DNA of 64,000 bases from Coturnix japonica (lineage: Eukaryota > Chordata > Aves > Galliformes > Phasianidae). The stretch is taken from assembly GCF_001577835.2 (NCBI RefSeq), contig NC_029532.1, forward strand, positions 6,156,606 to 6,220,605. Reading direction: 5' to 3'. The position numbers and the translations under genes are program-made. Below are positions 50,373 to 61,225 of this stretch, piece after piece. The notes under the pieces were generated by a model. It ran no database searches. It saw nothing but the letters and a program-made list of their open reading frames with translations, and was not told the DNA's origin. The number at the start of each line of letters is the position of its first letter. Within the stretch, counting starts at the first letter, position 1.

Positions 50373-52839
50373 AAGGAGTAATGAAGGGAGCTGGAGAGCA
50401 CACGGTGATTTCTTTTCCCTCCCTTCATCCCCTTAAAGCTCCCAGCAATTCTGGCACACAGTCAAAGTGTAAGTTTCCTTTTGAAATATACAACAACCGC
50501 AGCACTTCAGTTTCATTACAGCTTTTCTTTGTGTAGTGGGGACAACGTCTGTCCACCTTTGAGGCCGCCCTTTAAGCAGTCCATCCTAAAGCACACAGAC
50601 CCTTTTCAACACCTTCCACCATGGCTGCTGGCACCAAATGCCTGTGTTTATATCCCTGATTGTGGCTGAAATCAAAGTGTCGCTGGGGGTAAGTCTGCAA
50701 ATGGCTCATTAAAAAATAAAAGAGAGAGAGAGAAAGAGGGGTTTTGTTTCTGTGTGTCCCTCAGTGCTCCCACCCAGGGCCTTCCTGTGCTTTCTGCTCC
50801 TCTCTGTACAACCCAGAGGCTGAAAAGGGTCTTCCTCCAAACATGGATGTGTCTCCATGCAGTCTCAGTGCCGTTTCCCCTGCTGACAATGCTGTTTGCA
50901 CAGCACATCTCTGCTCACGGGGCAAATAGAAACGTTCAATACCCAGCACTGCACGCTGGCAATTTTCACAGGCATCTCTATTCCTTTCTTTCTAAATTAG
51001 ATCTTTCTATTATAACTTCAAGGCCTCATGAGTCTCCTTGGCATTTATTAAATAACAACTACACTCTCTGATTTGCCATGTTACTACATAATCCAGCCGC
51101 ACGCTACTTCAGCTCACAGCATGAGCAAACCCATGCAAGAGGGAAGCAAGCCCTGGAGCCCCCCATTTCTAAGCAGAGAGATGCAGCCCACGCCATTTAT
51201 TTAAAGGCAATGCTTTGGAGCTCCTGAAGCTTGTGACCGTGGAACCCAAACACTTGCTGAGCTCCATCCACATCCTTCCCCACCACCAAAACCCTCACGG
51301 CCACAACCAGATTGCACTTTAATGGATCCATTTGGCCCCCAAACTTGAAGGCACGTTTGGGGAACACAAAACTGCCACCATAAGGGCTGTGACCTGTGGC
51401 TATCTCTGTCCCCATGCCCCCAGCTGGCAGCACACTGACTCACACCCCACCGACAGCAATGCAGCCGGTGTTAATACGACTCCATGTGAAAGCAGTAATT
51501 GGCCCTGAATCCACAGGTCTCCTGACAACAGGAAGAGCTGCGAGGTGAGTCCTTTCATTCTTATTGTTTCGGTTTTAATCTCGTCCTTTTTCTTTCTGGA
51601 TTAAAAGGAAAAGGGAAAGAAAGAAAGAAATCCATCGCCTGAGCTCCTGCTTCAGCCTTGATAACCCACGGCAGCTTCTGCCTCTAATGTGCACAGAGCC
51701 ACCTCTAATGAGAGCCCATCCCTACCCCCCGCAATAAGCTGCAAATGGGATGTGCAGATCCTGAGGTCAGGGAGGACATTTCATTTTGAAAACACGGCCA
51801 TTTTCCCTGCCATCCCCTTAACAAGGAGCCCAATTAGTGCTTGTGACTTTGTCATCCACCCAGCAGGGACTTGTGGACCACTGCTCTCATTTCCACAAAG
51901 ATCACGGATCGGGAAGACAAATCATCTCTAATGGGACCTGGGGGAAAAGCTCCCTGTTCATTTCGAGCTGAAGGAGACCACTGCTCTGCAGAGCCACCGA
52001 ATGCCACCTCAGCTGGTGACAGCCGAGCTCCCAGCAGCCAACATCCAACATCCCTCCCTCCCCTCTGAGCAATGCTGTGTGTGCACAAGCACATCTATCA
52101 GGTTGCTGCCCACAGCTTTGACTTTAATTTTGTTTTTTAAAGCATATCCACATGCAAATCGACTTGGCCTGGGTTGGATACACGAATACAAGAGCCCTTT
52201 CTTTCCTCTGGAGTGGCATTAGGAGGAACATGGTGAAATGGAGCAAGGTTTCCTCACCTGCAGGTTGCAACTCTGCAGCTAAGGGAAAGCCAGCTCAGCT
52301 CATTGTTCCCTCTGCACACAGATGCTGGCTGTGCTGTTTGCAGCAGCCTTGCTCAAGCGAGCCATTTCAGGATATAAAAGCATACCACATAGTGGGGTAT
52401 AAAAGCATACCACGTATCCCAGGGGAATAACATAAAGCACAGGCAAAGGTCTTGTCAGCTGTTTGATGTGTTATAAGAGCAGGAGATAAATCAATCTGAG
52501 TGTGTAACTGTGCCTGGTATGGTCCTGCCCCACCTCCTCCTCCAAAAAAGGAGGCCAGGTCTGGAAAGGAGTTAAGAGAAGGGAAAAACACGATTCCTTC
52601 TGCCTCGTTCTTCCCAAAGCAAGGAAAGCAGATGGGAATCCATTCCTCAACGCTCAGCCTCACGTTTGTGGAGCAATGCTGCAAAGTGAGAACAAGAACT
52701 CCCGTAAGAGATGAAGCTCCAGAGGCAGGATGGATGGAGGCTGAGCCGGCCATGGCAAGGCAGGTATCAGCAGGGTTTGGGGTGTCAGCCTGCCATCTGA
52801 TGGACACCAACACCACGAGCTGTGAGCGATGCTGCACAG
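50373..52839. other. Intergenic DNA upstream of PPP1R26
   Basis: No gene is recognised. A short GA microsatellite occurs at about 50,719 and a GAAA run at about 51,610. A duplicated 25-bp TATA-containing unit at 52,373-52,422 is listed separately. Long ORFs on both strands near 52,400-53,000 lack domains. Confidence 0.5.
52373..52422 (+). repeat. Duplicated 25-bp unit, each with TATAAAAG
   Basis: TATAAAAGCATACCAC occurs at 52,373 and again at 52,398, the copies 25 bases apart. Each begins with a textbook TATA box. It lies about 450 bases upstream of the PPP1R26 CpG island. Whether it acts as an alternative TATA promoter is unknown. Confidence 0.75.
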
Positions 52840-53500
52840 GGCGGCTGAGCAGCTCCGTGTCCCGCTGTGCGTGGGAAGGACGGACTCTCTCTCGGCTCCC
52901 TGAACTCTGCTCTACTTTCCCATCCCGAAGCTGTGGCACAGCAGCTCGGCGTTCTGCTGATGCACGGAGTTCTTTCTGTGCTAGAAGGATCACAGCCCGC
53001 TCGAGCTCCGCTCTCCCTCCTCACACCTCCCCATCCCATCCCGGCTCCTCCCCGCCCCGCTCCTCCCGCAGCCGCTGACCGTAGCGCTCCGTCCGCCCTC
53101 CTCCTCCTCGCCGGGCCCTGCGGCGCATGCCTCCCGCTCCCCGGGGCACTGGAGGAAGACGCCGGCCGCTCCTCCAGCACGAAACGGAGCGTCCAGCCCG
53201 AGCTCTGGGGTTCGCCACCGCCCCCTTTTTTCGGCCTCCCCCCGCTGTGGAGGTAGGCGGCGGCCGCAGGTGAGCGCTGAGGGCTGAGGGAAGGCGTCAG
53301 GCCGAGCCGGGCCCGGCCGAGAGCGGCGGAAGGCGGGAAGGGAACCATGGCGGCGCGGCGTGGCCCGGCCTGGGCGGGCGGAGGAAGGAGGGCGGGCGGC
53401 ACCGCGGCCTCAGCGCGTCCCGTCGCGCCTCGCTCGGCCCTTCAAAGCGCGGACACCCGGGGAAGCGTCCCCTCAGCGAGCCCATAAGGTGCCGCTTTGA
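52840..53500 (+). promoter_or_regulatory. CpG island, PPP1R26 promoter and noncoding exon 1
   Basis: CpG density is very high, with GCCCCGCTCCTCCCGCAGCC-type GC boxes near 53,060 and GGCGGCGGCCGCAG at 53,257. The best plus-strand donor after it is CGCAG|GTGAGC at 53,269/53,270, so a noncoding first exon probably ends there. A second possible donor, GGAG|GTAGGC, is 17 bases earlier. The next good acceptor is at 55,186, just before the PPP1R26 start. The transcription start is not resolved. The island shape suggests dispersed, TATA-less initiation. Long open frames on both strands here are due to GC richness. Confidence 0.75.
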
Positions 53501-53682
53501 GCCCCCTGCTGCGTGCTGAGCATGGGGAAGGGACGGCTTCCCCTCTGAGGGGTCGGGGGATGTGGAGGAGCTGTGAGGCGGTGAGGGCCCGGCGTGGTGT
53601 CCGAGAAGCTGCGGGTGCCTTATTAGTGCAGGTGCTGCAGGTGGGAAGGAGCCTGGACACTCAGTGATGGCTCTTTGAGTTG

Positions 53683-54260
53683 CCTCATTGCAGGTTATCC
53701 CCTCATTGCAGGTTATCCCCTCAATTTGCAGAAGTTTACACCCCTTCAATCATTGACAGGTTATCCCGCTGCATTGCCGGTTATCCCCCTCATTGGCAGG
53801 GTTAAGTCCCTCCATTGCAGGTGTATTCCCTAAGGTTGCAGGTACCCGCCTCATTAGCAGGTGGTGATCCCCTCATTGGCAGCGTGGTGTGTGTGTGTTC
53901 AGCGTTATCCCTACATCTGCCAGGTTATCCCCAATCATTCGCAGGTTTATTCCCCGTCATTGCGGTTATCCCCCTCATTGCACGGCTTATCCCCCTCATT
54001 GCAGGTTATCCCCCTCATTGCAGGTTAATACCCCCTCATTGCAGGTTATCCCCCTACATTGCAGGTCTAGGCCCCTCATTGCAGGTATAGCCCCCTCATT
54101 GCCCATTTCCTCATTGCAGGTTATCCCCTTCATTGCACGGTTATCCCCATTCATTTGCAGGTTTAGCCCCCTCATTGCAGGTTATCCCCTCATTGCAGGT
54201 TATCCCCTCATTGCAGGTTATCCCCTCATTGCAGGTTATCCCCCTCATTGCAGGTTTAGC
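53683..54260 (+). repeat. 18-19 bp minisatellite in PPP1R26 intron 1
   Basis: About 28 units follow the pattern CCCCTCATTGCAGGTTAT. They are well matched at the 3' end (four nearly identical units around 54,175-54,250) and degenerate with many small length changes at the 5' end. Each unit is a pyrimidine-rich stretch followed by CAG|G, which imitates a 3' splice site, and it sits between the presumed exon 1 donor and the exon 2 acceptor. The frame-open translation into repeated LIAGYP-like peptides is a by-product of the period being a multiple of three. Confidence 0.9.
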
Positions 54261-54282
54261 ACCCATCTGGGCTGCAGTGGGT

Positions 54283-54535
54283 TCGTGTGACAGGATGAAG
54301 GGAAACAACCTCAAGTTGGGTTGGACATCAGGGAAAACTTCTTTACAGAAAGTGTTGTTAAGGAATAGGATCCCCAGGGAGGTGGTTGTGTCACCATCTA
54401 TATGTGTTTAAAACCCATTAGGATGTGGTGCTCAGGGACACGATTTTATGTAGAGTTAGGGTGGTATGGCTTGGTTGTGGTTGGACTCGATGATCTTGAA
54501 GGTTTTTTCCAACTGGAGCAATTCTTTGATTCTAT
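54283..54535 (+). mobile_element. CR1 LINE 3' fragment in PPP1R26 intron 1
   Basis: The order CAGGATGAAGGGAAACAACC, CTCAAGTTGGG, TTGGACATCAGGGAAAACTT, CCCAGGGAGGTGGTTGTGTC, GGTTGGACTCGATGATCTTG and a final TTCTTTGATTCTAT matches the CR1 3' end well over about 250 bases. It is sense to PPP1R26. It is the longest CR1 copy in the window. Confidence 0.95.
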
Positions 54536-55186
54536 CCTTGTCTTTGCAGTGTGTTTCTACAGCTCTTAATTGCTGTGCTCTTTCTCCAAAGGAAGCCAGT
54601 CCAGTTTCAACATCAGAGGTGGTAAATAAATACAGGTGCTATTAGTGCTCATCCCTGTGGTGTGTCAGTGCCACTGGGGTGCTGGCTCTGACCCCATGGA
54701 GTGACGTGAAAGTGAACCCCAGTCCTGCATCACAGCCATAGTGCAGCAGCCATCCAGCTCAATGCAGAATATCAGGATGTTAGCTTAAAAGGGGGGTCTG
54801 AAGCACCTGTGCACTGAAATATTAGCAGGATTTATTCCGTGGGTCTTGGCAATGCAGGGTTATTTGGGAACATTATCCAAAGAGTGCGTGGCCTTCAATG
54901 AAAAACATAGGAAGAATTTCAGAAGCAAAGATGCTCACCTGAAGTGGATTGTGGTCGTTGCAGCAGCACTGGAAACCACAAATGATGAGTGTTTTGTCTT
55001 ATCCTTAGTGACAGTAATGACAGAATTTACCATTTTAGGAGATGTTGAGCAGAAGCTCTTGTGATTATCTGGCATGGTTATTCTGAGTGTTAATAATTTA
55101 CAATTCGTGTTACCAAGTATTATTACATGGAAATTTTAGAAGCGTGACATGTAATAAAAAGCATTTTCTTCCCTTTTTTATCATAG

Positions 55187-58100
55187 GATGGAAGAGAGAC
55201 CAGTCTGAAAATCTTCCCCATCGCGGGCTTTGCAGTTGTCTGCTAGAATGTTCCTTATGAATGCTTCTCCTCTGGTAGCTCTTCAGACGCAATGGGAATC
55301 CTTTGGACCAGTGAGGAATTGTAGATACCCTGTTTGCTTCTCTGAGTCTGAAGGGAGCGTCGCCAGAACCTCCGTACATGCAAAAGTTCAGATGATCATA
55401 AACAGCCTGCAAAGTCAAGAGCCTCCCCTGGGTATGAACAATGAGTGTGAATGTATTATGCAGAAGAAACAGAAAGGAGAAAAAGGCACAAGCAATAGGG
55501 TTGCATCTGGCACCACGCTGCTCCAGAAGCATCCTAAATACACCAAGAGGGGTTGTCCTGCTGATTCAGATGACACTGAAGAGAACGTGGAATTTGGGCC
55601 TCTCTTGCTTGATTCTGATAGTGACGATTCTGTTGACCGAGGTATTGAGGAAGCTATTCAAGAGTACTTGAAAGCAAAGGGTAAAAGTGACCAGTTGTTA
55701 CAGAAGAATGCAGAGTGTTCTGAAAACATAACCAGAGACAAAAAGCTTAAAAGAGAGTTCTCTCGGAACAAAATGTCTAGTAACCTTCTCCCTGTGAAAT
55801 TTAAAGCAGATATGCTCTCTGAAGAGTACTTTTCTGACCAGCTTGGAATTGGTAAAAGACTACAGCCTGCTTCCCCTCAAAGCATTAGTAGTGATGACTC
55901 CTTTGAACAGAGCATACAAGCTGAAATTGTGCAGTTCTTGAATGAGAAGAAGCAACAAGGAATTAGCAAGTGTGTAATGGGGCAGGATGAAAAAGATTCC
56001 CACGTGAGATCTGTCCTTAAAAGCAACAAACAAACTACTAGTAAAACTAACTGTGGTGCTGTGAAGCGAGGTTGTAACGCACTCCTCTTGAGACACCATC
56101 CCAAGCTACGGAAAACCAGCACGCAGCCCAAGTGTTTGAAGTCTAAAATCCAGGAAATGCCTGATGATTTCAACCAAGTGGACCGAGCTTATCTAGAAGC
56201 AGCCAGCCAGCCCTGGTTACTGCATCAAAATAGAGAAGGTGGAACTAACTACTGGGAACCTAGGGGAGCACTTGTGGATGAGAGCATGAACGCATCCGAC
56301 TCGAGTAGCGATGATGGTATTGAAGAAGCTATACAGCTTTATCAGCTGGAGAAGATCAGGAAAGAGGCAGGTCACACAACGGACTGTGTCCCTTTGCAAA
56401 GGGAACAACTTGATACAAAGGGTATAGCGGACATTTCAGCAAGCCTGACAATTAGCTCAACAAAAACTGCCTCACCAGAAACCTGTAAAAGCCCTACAAG
56501 CAACAAGAGGAAAGAAATTAATTCAAAGTCAATGGAATTAGAAAGCTCCAGCAATGACATTAACAGGCTCTTTAAACCACTGAAAAAAGCCAGGCATTTT
56601 GTACCTCCGGAAAACAAGATTGCTGCTTGTGAGCTCACATTGCAGGCTTCTTGCAGAGAAGACACATCTGCAGAACTCATGTGTGCAGAAGCTATTCTTG
56701 ATATTTCCAAAACAATCATGCCATCCCAAATGGGAAGTGACAGCAAATCCCTCGCTGCAGACTCCTTCTTTTCTCCCCAGCTTCTCTCATCCTCTCATTG
56801 TGAAAGTGACAGCAGCCTTGTGGACAGCGATGATAGCATAGAGCAAGAAATCCAGGCTTTTTTGGCTCTGAAAGCACAGTCAGAAAGCCTTGTACCAAAG
56901 CCTCCTGGCCTGTCACACTCAATCCAGATGCCTTTGCCACCTGATCAAAACAGCCTCGCTGGTACCCTTGAGCCTTCTTTTCCCAAAACACTGAAACAAT
57001 CACTGAATCGTAAAAAGAAACTTAAAAGGGAAGGCAGAATAGCAAAGCAGGGTGCATCAAAAGCATCCAAACAGATGGGGATGGGATTTTTCCAGCCAGA
57101 AAACTACTCAAAAGTTCCTGTGCTCCAGGAGGGAACCATGACCAGCCCTGAAGGACTCTGTGCTGCTCAGACGCCCAGTAGCAATGAGACTGAGCAGCAG
57201 CAGTCGACATCAACTGAACTGTCTGAATCTGCTGGCAAATGTGTGGCCTTGGATTCTGGAAATCCTTTTTTGCAGGTTCAGAGTGGTGCAAGAAAGCTTG
57301 TGAAAAAGACTATCCAAACTCAGGAGAGGGAGGGTTCAGATGATGAGAGCAGTTCTCTGGATAGTGATGAGGACCTTGATAGTGCTATTAAGGACCTTTT
57401 ACGATCTAAGAGAAAATTAAAGAAGAAGTCTAAGGACCAGAAATCTCAGTGCAAGAAGAGAGTCACTTGTACTGAGACGGACAGTCAGCTGCTGGATGAG
57501 GTTAGTGACCTTCAGCAGAATGAGTGGAAATGTAAAAATCCCGTGCTACTGAAAAGCTGCCCCTCAAAATCTAGAAAAACTGTGAAAGAGAATGCAGTCA
57601 GCAGTCATCCAGGTAACATAAATGTCAGCCTTTCGAGTGAAAGACCAGAAGCCGTGAAGAACGTAGAGTTTGATTTACAGCTTAAAAAAGGGTGTAAACC
57701 TGAACCCGTTTCAAACCAGAATAACCTGCAGATAGCTAAAAATAGAAGAGGTTCTTTCACAGCTGCGTTAGGCACTGATGATAGCAGTTCAGTGGACAGT
57801 GATGACAGCATTGAACAAGAAATTAGGAAATTTTTGGCAGAAAAGGCTAAGGACTCTGCAAGCAATTCTGAGGTGCAAAAAAATGAGGCAACTCTAGACC
57901 TGTTGACCAAACAAACTGCAAATAAAGGAAAAGTGAAGCAACAGTCAGTTGAAAATGAGACAGACTTCTTGCTGGGTCAGACTAAAAAGACTAAGGGCTC
58001 TCAGCAGACTGATGAGTTGAAGAGCTCTCAGAGAACCGAAGGGAAAAGTGCAATGTTACTTGACAGTGGGAAAACTGCTTCCTCTGCAGAGAATGTTTCT

Positions 58101-59273
58101 TTTAATACTACTGGTCAGTCAAAAGCTAAGCAAGGAATGGTGGGGGTTAAAGGTGTTGCTGCTGGTGAGTTACCTGGGAAAGCAACAGGTAAAAAGGATG
58201 TCCCTAATACAGAGCCTGTGCGGAAAACACTTCCACCTAAAAACAGGAAAAATGAAGGTTGTAAAAGACGAAAAGTAAGCAATGCAAAGTCTAGGTCTAA
58301 AAGAAAGAACACCTTTCAATTAAAGATTTCGAGTAAATTTATTGAAGGTCTGAAACATGCTCGGGAGAGGAAGAAATCCATGCTTTTGAACAAAAAGCAG
58401 AAATCAGAGCATTTGCTCAGCCAGTGCAGCTCATCAGGAACAGAGGTAGCTTCCCAGGATACAGATGTACTTAAGCAGGAAAAAGGAGCCCCACTGCCAA
58501 AAGGTGAATGTAGTGGGGAGAATAAGACAGCAATAAAAGAATCCAGCTCTTCTCAGAAGCTCACTGTGGAAGTGTCAGGTCCCCATGTAGCAGAAACCTG
58601 TGAAAGACCAGATGCTGCTCCTTTGTATTTCAAAGAAGCAGAGGGCTGCAAAAAGGCTGCTGCCGACTGGATGGATTCACATCTGAATCTCCCCTCACAG
58701 GAGCAGAGTGTGGCAGCAGGACAAGTAGATAAGGTTTGCAGAGAAACAAACAAAGCTGAGGACGTACAGATGGGGACTGAGGAAGGAGATAGCCACAAAG
58801 ACAGCTGGGCAGATTCAAATGTCAGTCCCCCACTCCTACAGCACAATATGGCAGTGGTAGAAGCAGATAAAGTTAGCAAAGAAACATGCCAGCAGAGTAT
58901 ACACATATGTGGTCATGGAGAGAATAACCAGCAGGACAGCAGGCCAGATCCACATGTGGGTTGTGCACCGCAGGAGCTGAATGTGACAGCAGTAAGAGCA
59001 GATGAAGCTAGTGGAGAAGCATGTGCAAGTAACAGTGTGCACATGTGCGTGGAGAAGGAAGGCATTACCTGCCAGGACAGTGACAGACAGTCAGAAATAA
59101 AGGGATCCAGCTCCGGTTTGGAAGGCAAAGTGCCTGTCCTGCAGAATAGGGAACCTGATTGTGAACCAGACCAAGGCCAGGAAGTTTTAGAGAAGGATTG
59201 TACAAAATGTACTGACACACCAGCAGGGGACAACCCAGATTCCCTCATGAAATTAAAGGTATCAAAGAAGTAA
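55187..59273 (+). CDS. PPP1R26: Protein phosphatase 1 regulatory subunit 26, main coding exon (CDS from 55,248)
   Basis: PPP1R26 (KIAA0649) is a nuclear and nucleolar protein that binds protein phosphatase 1 and modulates its activity. An acceptor (TTTTTTATCATAG) puts the exon start at 55,187. The ATG at 55,248 begins MFLMNASPLVALQ and has A at -3. The frame gives 1,341 residues, longer than human (about 1,209). Six acidic-helix repeats of the form SDDS-[IVF]-E-x-x-I-x-x-[FY]-L lie at residues about 122-147, 214-237, 351-373, 526-546, 705-727 and 850-870. KNVEF near 804 fits the loose PP1-docking RVxF pattern. A basic bipartite nuclear signal (CKRRKVSNAKSRSKRKN) is at about 1005-1021. Residues 1141-1278 are three tandem copies of a 45-residue unit. 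The remainder is low-complexity and probably disordered. The stop TAA lies inside GTAAGT, so splicing to a further exon is possible. Identification rests on the repeat pattern, the N-terminus and the PIERCE1 neighbour. Confidence 0.93.
55188..55208 (+). promoter_or_regulatory. Short uORF in the PPP1R26 leader
   Basis: The exon begins G-ATG, opening a six-codon upstream frame (MEERPV) that stops at TGA 55,206-55,208, 39 bases before the main ATG. If the exon 1 to exon 2 join is as proposed, scanning ribosomes meet this ATG first. It may lower translation of the main protein. Its Kozak context depends on the last bases of exon 1. Confidence 0.5.
58668..59081 (+). repeat. Three coding repeats of about 45 codons in PPP1R26
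   Basis: Units begin at 58,668, 58,806 and 58,941 (46, 45 and 47 codons). The shared pattern is [WR]-x-D-x-x, then QxxxVxAxxxDKVxxET, a variable stretch and a final QDS/KDS. All remain in frame. They look like a tandem duplication series within the exon, now moderately diverged. Human PPP1R26 is shorter, so this may be bird-specific, which is inference. Confidence 0.8.
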
Positions 59274-61225
59274 GTACACTTTTTACTTGTCCTCCCACAG
59301 TAAGTCTTTAGAAAATAACTATCACTGTAATTCCCTTAATAGAACTTGTGACATGGGAGATGGTGGGAGAAGGCGATAAACGCGTATCATATACACACTA
59401 AGGTGAAAAATGCTTCTATATAACAGGGATATTGTGGATAAACGTGCTTAGGTTTTGTAGAATTTTGTAAATTATTTAAAGCCTTCTAAGGAAGTATTTT
59501 TTATAATGATTTTTAGTGCTTATGTTACTACAGAATGCTGTAGCTTTTGTAGATTAGGAGATGCCGCCTAATCATACTTTAAATTATGAGGCTTCTAATC
59601 ATGGTTAAAAGGAAACCTGTCAGTTATTTGTCGGTCTGTGAGGAGATCCCAGGCAAACACAGCAATTACTGACAGCGCAGTGCTTTGGAAGCTCACTGCC
59701 TGCCATGTGTTTACACTCGAGCTGCCTTAGGACAATCCTGTGTCCCCAGGGACTGCAGAGTGAACTCACCAAGCAGAACTCCAGCAGAGTGGATCTGTGG
59801 ATGTCACTAGGCTTGGGTGTAGCTGGGCCTGCAAGGCTGAAACAATTTTCTCCTTACCCTTGAGTCTAATTCTGATGCCCTGCAGTTACCCAGCACCACG
59901 TTTGGATTTTTCCAAATGAACTTTCTTCAACTGAGTGCCCTTACTTTTCTTTTTCAGACGTGGTTTTTAAGATGTTACATTGCTGTGAACTTTCATTTAC
60001 AAGTTTTGTGCAATAGAGCAAAGCTATATTTGCTGTAGGAAGTCCCCAGCAGAAACGCCAAGGATATTTTCAGCACTGTTCTTTCATACTTTAGAGAGTT
60101 TTCTCTTTTTCCAGCACCCAGAATAAAGCAATTTTTCACTACTGTCTTTTCTATTTGAACTGACTTTAAATGGCGTTCGAGCGATGCTTTTATATCGTGA
60201 TGGAAGTGTTCCACACCAGCTCCACTCAAAGATCCAAAAGGTGTGAATTGAAGCTGTTGACTGGTTCTTTCATTTTCACTTGTGTCTAATGAAGTCCTCT
60301 GAGTAGTTTGTTCCTGCACCTGGTCCTGTGAATCGATTTGATGCTCTCTTTATTCAGTCTTCTACTGAGCTTGTAAGCCAGACTACCATTTTGGCTTACC
60401 TCGTTTCTTAATCACTTCAGCAGTCTTCCTAAAGGCTGGCCTTAATGTTCAGAAATGGAGCGAAAGCAGTCAAGAACGGATCCAGTATCACTTAATATCT
60501 CCAGATGTGATTGCATTTGCAGAATATTGGCAAACTGCAGCGTAGCATAGAGTAGAAAAAGGAACTGTGGCGTGTAGAGAAATAGAAGACATCCTTTGTG
60601 TGTTTATACTGTCGTGCAGTTGCATTTTAAACATACTTATAGCGGTCACTTGGCATTTCTTATTGTCAGGCCACCTTGGGCTGGCTGGTGGAGGAGTTCA
60701 CTGCTGGCTCACTTCATTTTTGTGGTAGGATACGTTGGAAAAGTGGTTTTTAACTTAGCTCATGCCTGCAGGACCTTTGCACAGGCATGTCTCTGTGTCT
60801 GCTTTGATTCAGTTGCAGGATTTGGGCATTATTGTTTGAGATAGGTGAATAGGCTGTATTTTAAAATAGAATTTCTCTGAGTACCTTGCTTTCAAAGGAT
60901 TAAACCATACTTAGTAGCGATGGTGGAAGCACTATGTACCATTTGTATGAAATAAGCTGGATGTCTTTCAGTGTTTTTCACTAACCCAACCTCAAGATTT
61001 ACGGAGGTGTCTTGTGCTCCTGTTGGTGTGTCTGTGTCTCTCAGTACTACTTGTGAACTGATTCACTTCCAGTGAAGATGCAATTCTGATGACCTTGTGC
61101 TTTAAATACAAGCTAATTTCAAGCAGCACTTTTTTAAAAATTAATTGATAAAACTTGATTTGTATATAGGAAATGGTGTACATTGATACGTTTATAATGT
61201 TTAATAAATGGGGTTCTGACTGTGG
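59274..61225 (+). other. PPP1R26 3' UTR, or terminal intron
   Basis: No coding signal is seen after the TAA at 59,271. AATAAA hexamers lie at 60,122-60,127 and 61,203-61,208. The latter is followed by GT-rich sequence (GTGCTTGTGTGCTTTGTGTC), a good polyadenylation context, so the simplest transcript ends near 61,225. A Pumilio-type word TGTATATA is at 61,161-61,168. The segment starts with a plausible donor AAGAA|GTAAGT, so in another isoform it would be intronic. Confidence 0.65.
61203..61208 (+). terminator. Polyadenylation signal AATAAA for PPP1R26
   Basis: A canonical hexamer has a GT-rich downstream element starting about 30 bases later. It is the stronger of the two hexamers downstream of the stop. 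Confidence 0.6.

Noticed and set aside
52367-53750. Frames of 150-208 codons on both strands around the CpG island
   Set aside because: High GC content removes stop codons. They overlap each other on opposite strands and lack domains.
53889-54290. 133-codon frame encoding repeated LIAGYP-like peptides
   Set aside because: It is the direct translation of the 18-bp minisatellite in PPP1R26 intron 1. The irregular units shift frame, so it is not a protein-coding repeat.
55230-55247. Six extra N-terminal residues from a TTG start before the PPP1R26 ATG
   Set aside because: TTG is not a normal vertebrate start, and the family N-terminus begins MFLMNAS at the ATG 55,248.
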